Part shown: piece after piece, positions 1 through 8,167 of the stretch
Layout: every line of letters starts with the position of its first letter
Numbering within the stretch: the first letter of the stretch is position 1
DNA from: Streptococcus sp. S5
GTDB taxonomy: Bacteria; Bacillota; Bacilli; Lactobacillales; Streptococcaceae
NCBI RefSeq assembly: GCF_034134805.1
Contig: NZ_CP139419.1
Location: 310,001-374,000, forward strand
Reading direction: 5' to 3'
DNA length: 64,000 nucleotides
Position numbers and translations under genes: made by a program
The notes under the pieces: model-generated
The model's database searches: none
Seen by the model: only the letters and a program-made list of their open reading frames with translations
What the model was told of the DNA's origin: nothing

Positions 1-912
1 CGGCATGTAGACATCCAATTCTTGGGCCAGCTCGTGGGCGACTTTGGTCGTAGAGATCCCTTCAATGATCATACCCATGTTGGCTTCGATATCTTCCAAT
101 TTTTCGCCACGTCCGAGAGCATCCCCAGCTCGCCAGTTGCGGGAATGGACAGAAGTTCCGGTAACGATCAGATCACCAACCCCAGACAAACCGCTATAGG
201 TCAATGGGCTAGCTCCGAGCTTAACGCCAAGGCGCGTGATTTCAGCGAGACCGCGCGTGATGATGGCTGCTTTGGCATTGTCCCCATAACCAAGACCGTG
301 CAGGGCTCCAGCTCCGACTGCGATGATATTCTTCAAGGCTCCAGCAGTTTCCACTCCGATAACATCTGTATTGGTATAGAGACGGAAGTAGTGATTGCTA
401 AAGAGTTCTTGAACATAGCGTGCAGCTTCTAAATCTTTTGAAGCTGCTGTAATGAGGGTGATGTCCCGTACGATGGTCTCCTCTGCATGACTCGGTCCAG
501 AAACGACCACTACTTCACTGCGAAGAGAAGCAGGGATTTCTTCTTCAAGGATTTGAGAAATCCGATCGTGTGTACCAGGTTCGAGCCCTTTAGAAGCGTG
601 CATGACTGTGACAGGGTGATCCAGTGTTTCAGCGACTTGTTTAGCGACCAAGCGGGTCACCTTTGTAGGAACGACAAAAAGGATAGCATCCACGCCGTCC
701 AAAGCTGCTTTCAGATCGGTCGTAGCAGTAATCTCTTCGCTAATAACGATGTCTTTGAAATAGCGTTGATTGGTATGAGCGGTATTGATTTCATCGATTT
801 GTTCTTGGATATTTCCCCAGAGACGGACTTCATGGCCGTTATCATTGAGGACTTGTGAAAGGGCTGTTCCCCATGAACCAGGACCCAATACTGCAACGGT
901 TTGTTTTTCCAT
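1..912 (-). CDS. gpsA: Glycerol-3-phosphate dehydrogenase [NAD(P)+], 3' part outside the window
   Basis: Cytoplasmic enzyme that reduces dihydroxyacetone phosphate to sn-glycerol-3-phosphate for phospholipid synthesis. The minus-strand translation begins [19 protein letters not shown], with the N-terminal Rossmann GPGSWG loop. It continues through the family segment [20 protein letters not shown], followed by [13 protein letters not shown], the substrate/catalytic region of GpsA. About 304 residues are visible; the C-terminus runs off the left edge. I chose the ATG at 912 because a GGAAG Shine-Dalgarno lies five bases upstream. An in-frame ATG at 924 has no ribosome-binding site. It is divergent from the C26 hydrolase at 1185. 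Identification is firm. Confidence 0.96.
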   Translation of the reverse strand, partial: MEKQTVAVLGPGSWGTALSQVLNDNGHEVRLWGNIQEQIDEINTAHTNQRYFKDIVISEEITATTDLKAALDGVDAILFVVPTKVTRLVAKQVAETLDHPVTVMHASKGLEPGTHDRISQILEEEIPASLRSEVVVVSGPSHAEETIVRDITLITAASKDLEAARYVQELFSNHYFRLYTNTDVIGVETAGALKNIIAVGAGALHGLGYGDNAKAAIITRGLAEITRLGVKLGASPLTYSGLSGVGDLIVTGTSVHSRNWRAGDALGRGEKLEDIEANMGMIIEGISTTKVAHELAQELDVYMP

Positions 913-1184
913 TGTATCTTCCATTTCTATGTCTATTTTTCAACAAGGCTAGAAATCTAGCGCTTGCGCCTTCGAAACGGCCAAATGTGTGCCTTGAAGG
1001 ACGATTCTTTTTTCCTCTCTATTTTAACATAATATAGGTAAAAAAACTTGTATGATCATCAATTGTTTTGTGAGGAAGGTGAGAGTGATAAATAAAATCT
1101 ATCACGGTTTTAAAAAATACATATTAGACACTATCACTAATGGGTGGTAAGATAAGTAGTAGTTAAAATGAAGGAGGAATGAAT

Positions 1185-1874
1185 ATGTGCAGAACAATTG
1201 TTGGAGTATCCGCTAATCTCTGTCCGGTGGACCCGGAAGGGAAAAACCTTCATTCCTCTGTATCTAGTCAGTTTGCGGAAGGGATTCGTCAAGCAGGTGG
1301 ACTTCCAATGGTCATCCCGATGGGAGATCCTTCCTTAGTTAAGGACTATGTTGAAACGATTGATAAATTGATCTTAAGTGGAGGCCAAAATGTCGATCCT
1401 AGTCTCTATGGCGAAGAAAAAACCATCGAGAGCGATGATTACAATATCGAACGGGATCAATTTGAGCTTGCCCTACTGAAGGAAGCAGTACGCCAAAACA
1501 AACCGGTTCTAGGAATTTGCCGTGGGGTTCAGTTGATCAATGTGGCTTTTGGAGGAACACTCAACCAAGAGATCGAAGGGCATTGGCAAGGACTTCCGTT
1601 TGGGACTTCCCATTCTATCCAGACTAAAAAAGGCAGTGTGGTAGAGCAGCTTTTTGGACAGGCCAGTCGGATTAATTCCGTGCACCGTCAATGTATCAAG
1701 GATCTCGCACCGAATTTTCGTGTGACCGCCTTTGATCCGCGCGATCACACCATCGAAGCCATTGAAGCTGTAGATGGTCATCGCATTATGGGCTTGCAGT
1801 GGCACCCAGAATACTTGGTCAATGAAGAAAAAGGGAATTTAGAACTGTTTCGCTATTTGTTGCAGGAGTTATAA
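1185..1874 (+). CDS. Gamma-glutamyl-gamma-aminobutyrate hydrolase-type (peptidase C26) class I glutamine amidotransferase-like hydrolase
   Basis: A soluble class I glutamine-amidotransferase-like hydrolase of about 229 residues. The nucleophile elbow is GICRGVQ (Cys near residue 112). The catalytic His/Glu pair is in LQWHPEY near the C-terminus, and ILSGGQNVDPSLYGEE is the usual C26 N-terminal signature. Family members cleave gamma-glutamyl amides such as gamma-Glu-GABA, but the substrate here cannot be told. The AAGGAGG at 1171-1177 is only one base from the ATG at 1179 and seven bases from the ATG at 1185, so 1185 is the better start. The gene is monocistronic. Its terminator was split by the insertion sequence that follows. 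Confidence 0.88.
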   Translation: MCRTIVGVSANLCPVDPEGKNLHSSVSSQFAEGIRQAGGLPMVIPMGDPSLVKDYVETIDKLILSGGQNVDPSLYGEEKTIESDDYNIERDQFELALLKEAVRQNKPVLGICRGVQLINVAFGGTLNQEIEGHWQGLPFGTSHSIQTKKGSVVEQLFGQASRINSVHRQCIKDLAPNFRVTAFDPRDHTIEAIEAVDGHRIMGLQWHPEYLVNEEKGNLELFRYLLQEL

Positions 1875-1880
1875 TGAAGT

Positions 1881-1893
1881 GAGAGGTTGGCCT
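1881..1893 (+). terminator. Left half of an IS-disrupted terminator
   Basis: AGAGGTTGGC at 1882-1891 pairs with GCCTACCTCT at 3334-3343 (one T-T mismatch) once the insertion sequence is removed. This gives a stem with a 5-base loop followed by a T run at 3343-3347. It reads as the original Rho-independent terminator of the C26 hydrolase gene, opened in its loop by the IS. Confidence 0.75.
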
Positions 1894-1900
1894 TGAACTG

Positions 1901-1948
1901 CACCCCAAAAGTTAGACAGAAAAATCTAACTTTTGGGGTGTTTTTATT
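1901..1948 (+). terminator. Perfect 16-bp hairpin with T tail inside the IS left end
   Basis: 1901-1916 is the exact reverse complement of 1925-1940, with an 8-base loop, followed by TTTTTATT. It overlaps the left inverted repeat and ends immediately before the orfA ATG at 1949. It should stop transcription reading in from the C26 hydrolase, protecting the IS and replacing the terminator the IS destroyed. Confidence 0.8.
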
Positions 1949-2467
1949 ATGAAATTAACTTATAAAGATAAAGTTCAGATCTATGAACTTAGAAAACAAG
2001 GGCGAACCTTCAAAGAGATTTCAAATATATTTGGGATAACAATTCCCAATCTTCAGTACATGATTAAATTGATTGATCGTTATGGAATAGAAATCGTCAA
2101 AAAAGGAAAGAATTGTTACTATTCACCTGAACTAAAACAAGAGATCATTGATAAAGTTCTACTTGAAGGTCGTTCTCAAATAAGGGTGTCTCTAGATTAT
2201 GCTCTTCTAAGTGTTGGAATGTTGCCTAATTGGATAGCACAATATAAGAAAAACGGGTATACTATTGTTGAGAAAACAAGAGGGAGAGCACCTAAAATGG
2301 GACGTAAACCAAAGAAGAAACCCGAAGAGATGACAGAGTTAGAACGGCTTCAAGCAGAAAATGAGTACCTGAGAGCGGAGAATGCCATTCTAAAAAAGTT
2401 GAGAGAACTCCGATTGAGGGACGAGAAAGAGCAAGAAGAAAAACGAAAATTGTTCGAGGATTGGTAA
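1949..2467 (+). CDS. IS3-family transposase OrfA (helix-turn-helix protein)
   Basis: A 172-residue OrfA. It has two helix-turn-helix segments (about residues 1-50 and 60-110, the first with [18 protein letters not shown]), then a basic stretch [18 protein letters not shown]-terminal leucine-zipper coiled coil follows ([21 protein letters not shown]), which multimerises OrfA and the OrfAB fusion. OrfA binds the terminal repeats. The ATG comes directly after the 1901-1940 hairpin and has no Shine-Dalgarno, so expression is expected to be very low. The downstream orfB lies in the -1 frame and overlaps the end of this gene, as for programmed frameshifting. Confidence 0.9.
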   Translation: MKLTYKDKVQIYELRKQGRTFKEISNIFGITIPNLQYMIKLIDRYGIEIVKKGKNCYYSPELKQEIIDKVLLEGRSQIRVSLDYALLSVGMLPNWIAQYKKNGYTIVEKTRGRAPKMGRKPKKKPEEMTELERLQAENEYLRAENAILKKLRELRLRDEKEQEEKRKLFEDW

Positions 2468-3296
2468 CAGAGTTTGCTTTAGAAACTCTTCTAAAGATTA
2501 TTAAGTTAGCTCGTTCAACCTATTATTACCAGCTAAAGCAGTTAGATAAAGGCGATAAAAATCATGATATTAAAGCTGAAATTCAGTCAATTTATACTGA
2601 GCATAAAGGAAATTATGGTTATCGCCGAATGACTCTAGAATTGAGGAATCGTGGTTATATAGTAAACCATAAGAAGGTCCAACGTCTGATGAAGATCCTT
2701 GGTTTAAGTGCCCGAATTCGTCGTAAACGCAAGTATTCTTCCTACCAAGGAGAAGTTGGCAAGAAAGCAGATAACCTTATTCAACGCCAGTTTGAAGCAT
2801 CCAAACCAATGGAAAAGTGCTATACGGACGTGACAGAATTTGCCATTCCAGCAAGCACTCAAAAACTCTATTTATCGCCAATTTTAGATGGCTTTAATAG
2901 CGAAATTATCGCCTATAATCTTTCTACATCGCCGAACTTAGAACAAGTGAAAGCTATGTTAGACCAGGCCTTCGGTGAGGAACATTACGAGAATACCATT
3001 CTTCATAGTGATCAAGGATGGCAATATCAACACGATTTTTATCATCATTTTTTAGAGGATAAAGGAATCAAGCCATCTATGTCACGTAAGGGTAATAGCC
3101 CAGACAATGGCATGATGAATCCTTCTTTGGCATTCTTAAGTCCGAAATGTTTTATGGTTATGAGAATACGTTTCAGTCACTTAACCAATTGGAACAAGCT
3201 ATTGTAAACTATATTGATTACTACAACAATAAACGCATTAAGGTAAAATTAAAAGGACTCAGTCCTGTGCAATACAGAACTAAATCCTTTGGATAA
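2461..3296 (+). pseudogene. IS3-family transposase OrfB, DDE integrase domain, frameshifted at the catalytic Glu
   Basis: The rve-type catalytic domain of the IS transposase. The first two DDE acidic residues are visible in CYTDVTEF and LHSDQGWQYQ. The reading frame then breaks after GNSPDNGMM. Restoring one G between 3117 and 3118 (ATGATGGAA instead of ATGATGAA) gives ESFFGILKSEMFYGYENTF and continues in frame to the expected end SPVQYRTKSFG at 3296. The lost Glu of ESFF is the third catalytic residue, so the protein cannot transpose. As it stands the frame stops at 3207 after an unrelated tail. The first codon is TTG at 2461, but translation normally comes by -1 frameshift from orfA. Confidence 0.93.
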
Positions 3297-3405
3297 ATTA
3301 ATTGTCTAACTTTTTGGGGTCAGTACACCTTGAGCCTACCTCTTTTTGTGTCTGAGAAAAGACGAAAAAATACTGGAAATAAGGTCAGAAAACAGGATAG
3401 TCGTT

Positions 3406-3450
3406 CAAAAAAAACAGGTCCATCTAGCATTGCTAGATGAAAACCTGTTT
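3406..3450 (-). terminator. Rho-independent terminator of the LPSTG pilin-domain protein gene
   Basis: On the minus strand AAACAGGT (3450-3443) pairs with ACCTGTTT (3419-3412). An inner CATCTAGC/GCTAGATG stem lies between them. A run of eight T (complement of 3407-3414) follows. It starts just after the stop codon at 3457. Confidence 0.9.
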
Positions 3451-3456
3451 AAAGAA

Positions 3457-6400
3457 TTATTCGTGGCGTTTTTTGGCAACGAGCATGCTTCCAGCTCCTG
3501 CAAGCGCAAGTCCTGCAACTACTAGTCCTTCGCTTACTGTTTCACCTGTAGAAGGAAGGGTATGTTTCTTATCTTCTTTTGGTTGACTTCCAGAAGGCTT
3601 ATCTCCTTTTGGTTTGTCTGTTGATGGAGTAGTAGGCGGTGTTGGTGGTGTTGGTGGTGTTGGTGGTGTAGTAGGCGGTGTTGGTGGTGTGTTTGGTGGT
3701 GTGTTTGGTGGTGTGTTTGGTGGTGTGTTTGGTGGTGTAGTAGGAGGAGTGTTTGGTGGAGTTAGATAGTTTATGACGGTCCCCTTGTCTACTACAAGGT
3801 TAGGTGCAGCTTTTAATTCGCTAGCAGATACAGTAATAACATCCGTTAATAATTGGTAGCCAGCTGGCGCTGTCAACTCCTTAATAACATAATCTCTTGC
3901 TTCCAATCCAGTGAAGGAAACAAGACCATTGGTATCGGATGTAGCAGTCGCTTGACCTTCGCCATATGGGTTGGCAACTGGTGTCACACCATCTGCCTCA
4001 TAGAGACCAAATACAGCACCTGCAAGGTCTTGACCTACTAGATTCACTTTATGCAATTGGATGTTGTAAAGTTTTAACTCGGGTTTGTCAACAGTTGGAG
4101 GAGTTGGAGGGATATAAGTAAATGGTTTGTTAACGACATTTCCTTTATCCACTACACTATTTGAAGCAACCAAATCACCAGCTGCGATTTTGATAACTTC
4201 ATCTGATAATTGGTAACCGTCTGGAGCAGTCAATTCTTTCACCACATAATCTTTTGCTTCCAATCCTGTAAAGGTTACAAGACCGTTCGCATCAGAAGTA
4301 GCAGTTGCTTGTCCTGCACCGTAAGGATTCGCTACAGGAGTAGTGCCATCAGCTTCAAAGAGACCGAATACGGCACCAACAAGAGCTTTCCCTTCTTGGT
4401 TCACTTTGTGCAATTGGATGCTGTAGAGTTTCAATTCAGGTTTTTCAACAACTGGAGGAGTTGGTGGAATTGAAGTGAATGGTTTGTTGACTACTGTTCC
4501 TTTGTCTACGACGAGGTTAGTCGCATCTTTTAACTCGCTAGCAGAAACTTTAATTACATCTGTTGATAGTTGATAACCATCTGGAGCAGTCAATTCCTTC
4601 ACCACATAATCTTTTGCTTCAAATCCTGTAAAGGTTACAAGACCATTTGCATCAGAAGTTGCAGTCGCTTGACCTGCACCATAAGGATTCGCTACAGGAG
4701 TAGTACCATCGGCTTCAAAGAGACCAAATACAGCACCTGCAAGAGCATTTCCTTCTGCGTTAGCTTTGTGTAATTGAATGTTGTACAATTTCAATTCAGG
4801 TTTTTCAACCACTGGAGGAGTTGGTGGAATTGAAGTGGTTACCAATTTGTTGGTGAAGGATTTCTTATCACCATATGCTACAGTAGCCTTAAGCGTATTG
4901 CTTGCATCATCTTTTGTGACAGTTACAGTCACATCAATGTTTCCTTGATCGTAGGTCATTCCTTTTACTTTTGATTCAGGAATAACTTCTTTAATTGTAT
5001 AGTGGAAAGTTTTTCCTGCATCCTCTGGTGAATAAGAAAGTTCATCAAAGGCTACAGTACCATCTGCGTCATTTTGTTTTGTTTGAAGGACTTTACCAGC
5101 TTCATCCAATAAGTTAAAGCTGAATTCATTCGCTTTTAATTCGCCGCCTTCTAAAATCTTGCTGGCTTCAATTTTAGCTTTTGTTGGTTTTGGAGCCGTA
5201 TAAGTATTTGAGAAGGTTTTATTTTCTGGATAAGCCACATCTGCTTTCAGGGTGTCGCCATCTTTTTTCACCTTAACAGTTACTTGTTTATCAGTCTTGT
5301 CATAAGTAATACCTGGTATATTTCCAGCTACTTCCTTAACAGTGTATGTGTGTTCACCTTCTTCGGTGTACTCAATTGGTGCAAATGTTACTTTTCCGTT
5401 TTTGTTTGTAACAGTTTGAAGCTTGTTAGCTCCCTCGTACAATTCAAAGCTGAATTCGCCATCTGTTAGATCACGTCCTGTCAGAGTTTTATCTAATTCG
5501 ATGGTAGCTTGAGTTGCTTTAGGTTTTGCTTTTGGATTGACGATTGTCTTCGTTACTGATTTATCAGTTTCACTAAAGTCTTCAGCATTTACAACTGTAT
5601 CCGCAACAGTAATCACATATCCAGCTGGTGCTTCAGATTCCGTTAAGATGTATTTATCTTTTAAAAGACCATTGACTGTGATATTCCCATCTTTATCGGT
5701 CACATATTCACCGATTACTTGGTTGTTGGCTTGACGTACCACTTTGAATTTAGCTCCAGCAAGTGGTTGATTTTCGTCGCCCACCTTATGGATATGAATG
5801 GTAAAGACATAACCAATACCAGAACCACCAGCAATTTGAACGGCAGCTTTATTTACTGCTTCTTTAGTCTTAATGTTCTTACCTTTTAAAGTAGCCTGGT
5901 TATTTAAGACTTCCCCATCGGCTGGTGAGTAATTTAAGTGGACATCATACGTAATACGGTATTGATCCGTCTCACTGATATCTCCAAGATTCACAACAAA
6001 TGATTGACCATTTTCACCAACAGTTACAGGATGTTCATTGGTTACATCCTTAGTATTATTAAATTGCCATCCACCATCGACATAAGACATCTCACCTTTT
6101 GTCACACGAAAACTATCTTTAACATAAGAAGCATTGGTAAATTGCAATGTGTCTTCTACTGTAACCTCTTTAATATTTTGCTTTAGTTGGTTCACAGAAA
6201 TGGTATAGGAAATAGTCTTAGGGTCATCTTTGTGAACCCAACTTGTTTTCTTTAAAAGGTTTGGATCACCATCACCAACCCCTTTAAAGGTAACTTTACC
6301 TGCAATAATTGTTTTGTTGTTAACCGTCACTTCAACCGGAATTTCTCCTTGTTGAGGGTGCTTTTTGAAGTCGATACGGGCATAGAAGAAGAACGATCCA

Positions 6401-6816
6401 TTTGTATCGGAATGTTTTTCAACATAGTCTGTATACGTTAATGTTAATTTTTTATTTTCAGCATCAACAGTAGCATGAGCGATAATTTCATTTGTGTTAA
6501 TATCGCGAATTTCAAAACTATCGGATGTGATAATTAATGCATCTGGTACGGTAACTGTAGTTTGGTCACCTGCTTTAACATTTTTACCTGCTAAATTATA
6601 TGTTGCATTAATACGGAACGTTGCCCATTGTCCTAATTCCCAATCAAGGTTGCCGCCTTCATTATTGGAAACTTGTATGTTTGAAATTGTATCGACCCAT
6701 TTTCCGCTTACTGTCACTCCAGGAGTTTCTGCTGAAGTGCGATTCAGACCTAAAGCGAAAAGCATGGCCACTAAACAAAGGACAAATGAGAAAATTTTGA
6801 TATTCCTATTCTTCAT
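3457..6816 (-). CDS. LPXTG-anchored surface protein with collagen-adhesin-like head, FctA-type and SpaA/Cna_B-type domains
   Basis: About 1119 residues. In order: signal peptide (NRNIKIFSFVLCLVAMLFAL, cut after TSA); an adhesin-like N-terminal region to about residue 330 (VSGKWVDTISN onward); one Cna_B/SpaA domain (PLAGAKFKVV, about 345-430); two FctA-type pilin domains (IELDKTLTGRDL and IEASKILEGGEL, about 435-675); three SpaA-type repeats that each start ELKLY.IQLHK; a Pro/Thr stalk of TPPNTPP repeats; and LPSTG plus membrane segment plus AKKRHE. It is therefore covalently attached to the wall and probably stiffened by intramolecular isopeptide bonds. There is no class C sortase nearby, so it is more likely a single adhesin than a pilus subunit. 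I prefer the ATG at 6816, with AGGGAAG five bases upstream. The in-frame ATG at 6834 follows only an A/T run. Ligand unknown. Confidence 0.85.
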   Translation of the reverse strand: MKNRNIKIFSFVLCLVAMLFALGLNRTSAETPGVTVSGKWVDTISNIQVSNNEGGNLDWELGQWATFRINATYNLAGKNVKAGDQTTVTVPDALIITSDSFEIRDINTNEIIAHATVDAENKKLTLTYTDYVEKHSDTNGSFFFYARIDFKKHPQQGEIPVEVTVNNKTIIAGKVTFKGVGDGDPNLLKKTSWVHKDDPKTISYTISVNQLKQNIKEVTVEDTLQFTNASYVKDSFRVTKGEMSYVDGGWQFNNTKDVTNEHPVTVGENGQSFVVNLGDISETDQYRITYDVHLNYSPADGEVLNNQATLKGKNIKTKEAVNKAAVQIAGGSGIGYVFTIHIHKVGDENQPLAGAKFKVVRQANNQVIGEYVTDKDGNITVNGLLKDKYILTESEAPAGYVITVADTVVNAEDFSETDKSVTKTIVNPKAKPKATQATIELDKTLTGRDLTDGEFSFELYEGANKLQTVTNKNGKVTFAPIEYTEEGEHTYTVKEVAGNIPGITYDKTDKQVTVKVKKDGDTLKADVAYPENKTFSNTYTAPKPTKAKIEASKILEGGELKANEFSFNLLDEAGKVLQTKQNDADGTVAFDELSYSPEDAGKTFHYTIKEVIPESKVKGMTYDQGNIDVTVTVTKDDASNTLKATVAYGDKKSFTNKLVTTSIPPTPPVVEKPELKLYNIQLHKANAEGNALAGAVFGLFEADGTTPVANPYGAGQATATSDANGLVTFTGFEAKDYVVKELTAPDGYQLSTDVIKVSASELKDATNLVVDKGTVVNKPFTSIPPTPPVVEKPELKLYSIQLHKVNQEGKALVGAVFGLFEADGTTPVANPYGAGQATATSDANGLVTFTGLEAKDYVVKELTAPDGYQLSDEVIKIAAGDLVASNSVVDKGNVVNKPFTYIPPTPPTVDKPELKLYNIQLHKVNLVGQDLAGAVFGLYEADGVTPVANPYGEGQATATSDTNGLVSFTGLEARDYVIKELTAPAGYQLLTDVITVSASELKAAPNLVVDKGTVINYLTPPNTPPTTPPNTPPNTPPNTPPNTPPTPPTTPPTPPTPPTPPTTPSTDKPKGDKPSGSQPKEDKKHTLPSTGETVSEGLVVAGLALAGAGSMLVAKKRHE

Positions 6817-7156
6817 CTTATCTTCCCTTTTCATAAAAAAATTAGTGCCTAATCATCAATACCTGATTACTTTTAACGATATGGATCTTTCAAATCCTAT
6901 CTGTTGGTAATTAGAATCGAGTGCTGAGACACGACCTCCATTAAATAATTTTATAGGGTAAAATATTTTACTTTTAAAATTATTCCCTACACAGGGAATT
7001 ATAGCAAAAATAATAATTGGCTTCAAGCTAAAATCGGTGAAATTAGGTGTTTTTAAGCTGTTTCATTAATTTTCACTTTCTTTTAGAAAACAACCATGAA
7101 ATCATCATATAATTTACAAATAATGAAGGTGAAAAAGGAGGTTTTTACTCAAAAAA
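6817..7156. other. Intergenic region between divergent surface-protein and dut genes
   Basis: No gene is seen. It holds the minus-strand promoter region of the LPSTG protein. A perfect 14-bp palindrome GTAAAATATTTTAC lies at 6958-6971, directly beside a TATAAA-type -10 candidate read on the minus strand, so it could be an operator. The right edge runs into the ComX box upstream of dut. Confidence 0.5.
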
Positions 7157-7164
7157 TACGAATA
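7157..7164 (+). promoter_or_regulatory. ComX (SigX) cin-box / combox upstream of dut-radA
   Basis: TACGAATA, an exact match to the streptococcal late-competence promoter box, preceded by a T/A-rich tract. It lies 77 bases upstream of the dut start. In Streptococcus pneumoniae the dut-radA genes are ComX-dependent late competence genes, which supports the reading. Confidence 0.8.
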
Positions 7165-7193
7165 GTAGTATAGGGGAGACGCTAGGGCAAAGT

Positions 7194-7204
7194 GATGGTA
7201 TAAT
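7194..7204 (+). promoter_or_regulatory. SigA extended -10 promoter for dut
   Basis: TGGTATAAT ends at 7204 (-10 TATAAT at 7199-7204, TGn extension), with no good -35. It gives basal transcription in addition to the ComX box about 35 bases upstream. Confidence 0.6.
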
Positions 7205-7240
7205 AGAAGAGATGGAAACTATTTAGATAAAAGAGGAATT

Positions 7241-7690
7241 ATGATGACAAAAATTCGTGGATTTGAACTTGTATCAACCTATACTAATCTGGACTTGCTG
7301 CCAAAGCGGGAGACAGCGCATGCGGCCGGCTATGACTTAAAAGTGGCAGAACGCACGGTGATTGCTCCTGGGGAAATCGTCCTCGTTCCAACTGGGGTCA
7401 AGGCCTATATGCAACCGACTGAGGTGCTCTATCTCTATGACCGTTCCTCTAACCCTCGTAAAAAAGGTCTGGTCTTGATCAACTCTGTGGGGGTCATTGA
7501 TGGAGACTACTATGGCAATCCAGGAAATGAAGGCCATATCTTTGCTCAGATGAAAAACATTACCGACCAGGAAGTCGTCCTTGAAGTTGGCGAACGTATA
7601 GTTCAGGCTGTCTTTGCTCCTTTCTTAATTGCAGATGGGGATGAGGCAGACGGCGTGCGGACTGGTGGATTTGGGTCAACAGGGAAATAG
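7241..7690 (+). CDS. dut: Deoxyuridine 5'-triphosphate nucleotidohydrolase (dUTPase)
   Basis: Hydrolyses dUTP to dUMP and pyrophosphate, keeping uracil out of DNA and feeding thymidylate synthesis. The 149-residue protein shows the trimeric dUTPase motifs in order: AGYDLKV (motif 1), DRSSNPRKKGL (2), GVIDGDYYGN (3, with the catalytic Asp), GERIVQ (4), and the C-terminal GGFGSTGK (5) that closes over the active site. RBS AGAGGAATT precedes tandem ATGs at 7241 and 7244; either could be used. It is the first gene of a tight operon with the cysteine hydrolase and radA, under a ComX box, so it should be induced in competence. Confidence 0.95.
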   Translation: MMTKIRGFELVSTYTNLDLLPKRETAHAAGYDLKVAERTVIAPGEIVLVPTGVKAYMQPTEVLYLYDRSSNPRKKGLVLINSVGVIDGDYYGNPGNEGHIFAQMKNITDQEVVLEVGERIVQAVFAPFLIADGDEADGVRTGGFGSTGK

Positions 7691-7699
7691 AGGAATAAA

Positions 7700-8167
7700 A
7701 TGGCAGACTATTTATTAGTTGTAGACATGCAGTCAGATTATGTTGCTGTAGGAAAAGCATATCATGAAGAACTGACTGCAGCTGTAAATGACAAAATTGC
7801 TACCTATCCTAGCGACCGAGTTATCTATATTCTCAATCGTTTTTTCTGGGAGAGAAAAGATAGAAAGAAGAAATTTGCGACCGGCTTGCTGGTTGTATCT
7901 TCTCGTATTTTTGAGAAGCGTCGGGCTTCTTGCTTTACTAATCCAGATTTAAAAGATTTTTTAGAGGGAAACGGTGCTAAAAGCATAGAGTTTATAGGGG
8001 TAGATGGCAATGGATGTGTCAAGGCTTCCATTTTGGCAGCTGTTAAGGAGAATTATCAGGTTTCTGTCGATTTGTCTGCTGTCGGAGTTGCCAACCAGAA
8101 GAAATTTCAAAATACATTGTATAAGTGGCACTCTATAGGAGTTGCAGTAGAAGGAGAATCATCATAG
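7700..8167 (+). CDS. Isochorismatase-like cysteine hydrolase family protein
   Basis: 155 residues. The start [14 protein letters not shown] supplies the catalytic Asp of the isochorismatase fold. [19 protein letters not shown] carries the nucleophilic Cys in the usual GxxxxxCV setting. The intervening Lys cannot be fixed with certainty ([13 protein letters not shown] is a candidate region). Substrate unknown; relatives hydrolyse amides or enol ethers such as nicotinamide or isochorismate. RBS GAGGAATAAAATG. It is 9 bases after dut and its stop overlaps the radA start region, so it is translated within the dut-radA operon. Confidence 0.8.
   Translation: MADYLLVVDMQSDYVAVGKAYHEELTAAVNDKIATYPSDRVIYILNRFFWERKDRKKKFATGLLVVSSRIFEKRRASCFTNPDLKDFLEGNGAKSIEFIGVDGNGCVKASILAAVKENYQVSVDLSAVGVANQKKFQNTLYKWHSIGVAVEGESS

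Larger units (their letters stand above)
1894..3327 (+). mobile_element. IS3-family insertion sequence (IS150-like), transposase broken
   Basis: A 1434-bp element with imperfect terminal inverted repeats. The left end is TGAACTGCACCCCAAAAGTT; the right end, reversed, is TGTACTGACCCCAAAAAGTT. It is flanked by a 3-bp direct repeat CCT (1891-1893 and 3328-3330), as expected of IS3-family target duplication. It holds orfA (helix-turn-helix plus leucine zipper) and orfB (DDE integrase) in the -1 frame relation typical of the family. The exact named IS cannot be assigned without a database. A one-base deletion in orfB makes this copy non-autonomous. Confidence 0.92.

Noticed and set aside
913..1184. 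A promoter or small RNA between gpsA and the C26 hydrolase
   Set aside because: No convincing -35/-10 pair at sensible spacing and no hairpin; left unannotated.
3457..6816. Reading the LPSTG protein as a pilus backbone in a pilus island
   Set aside because: No second pilin, no class C sortase and no signal peptidase-like gene next to it; the domain content alone does not make a pilus locus.
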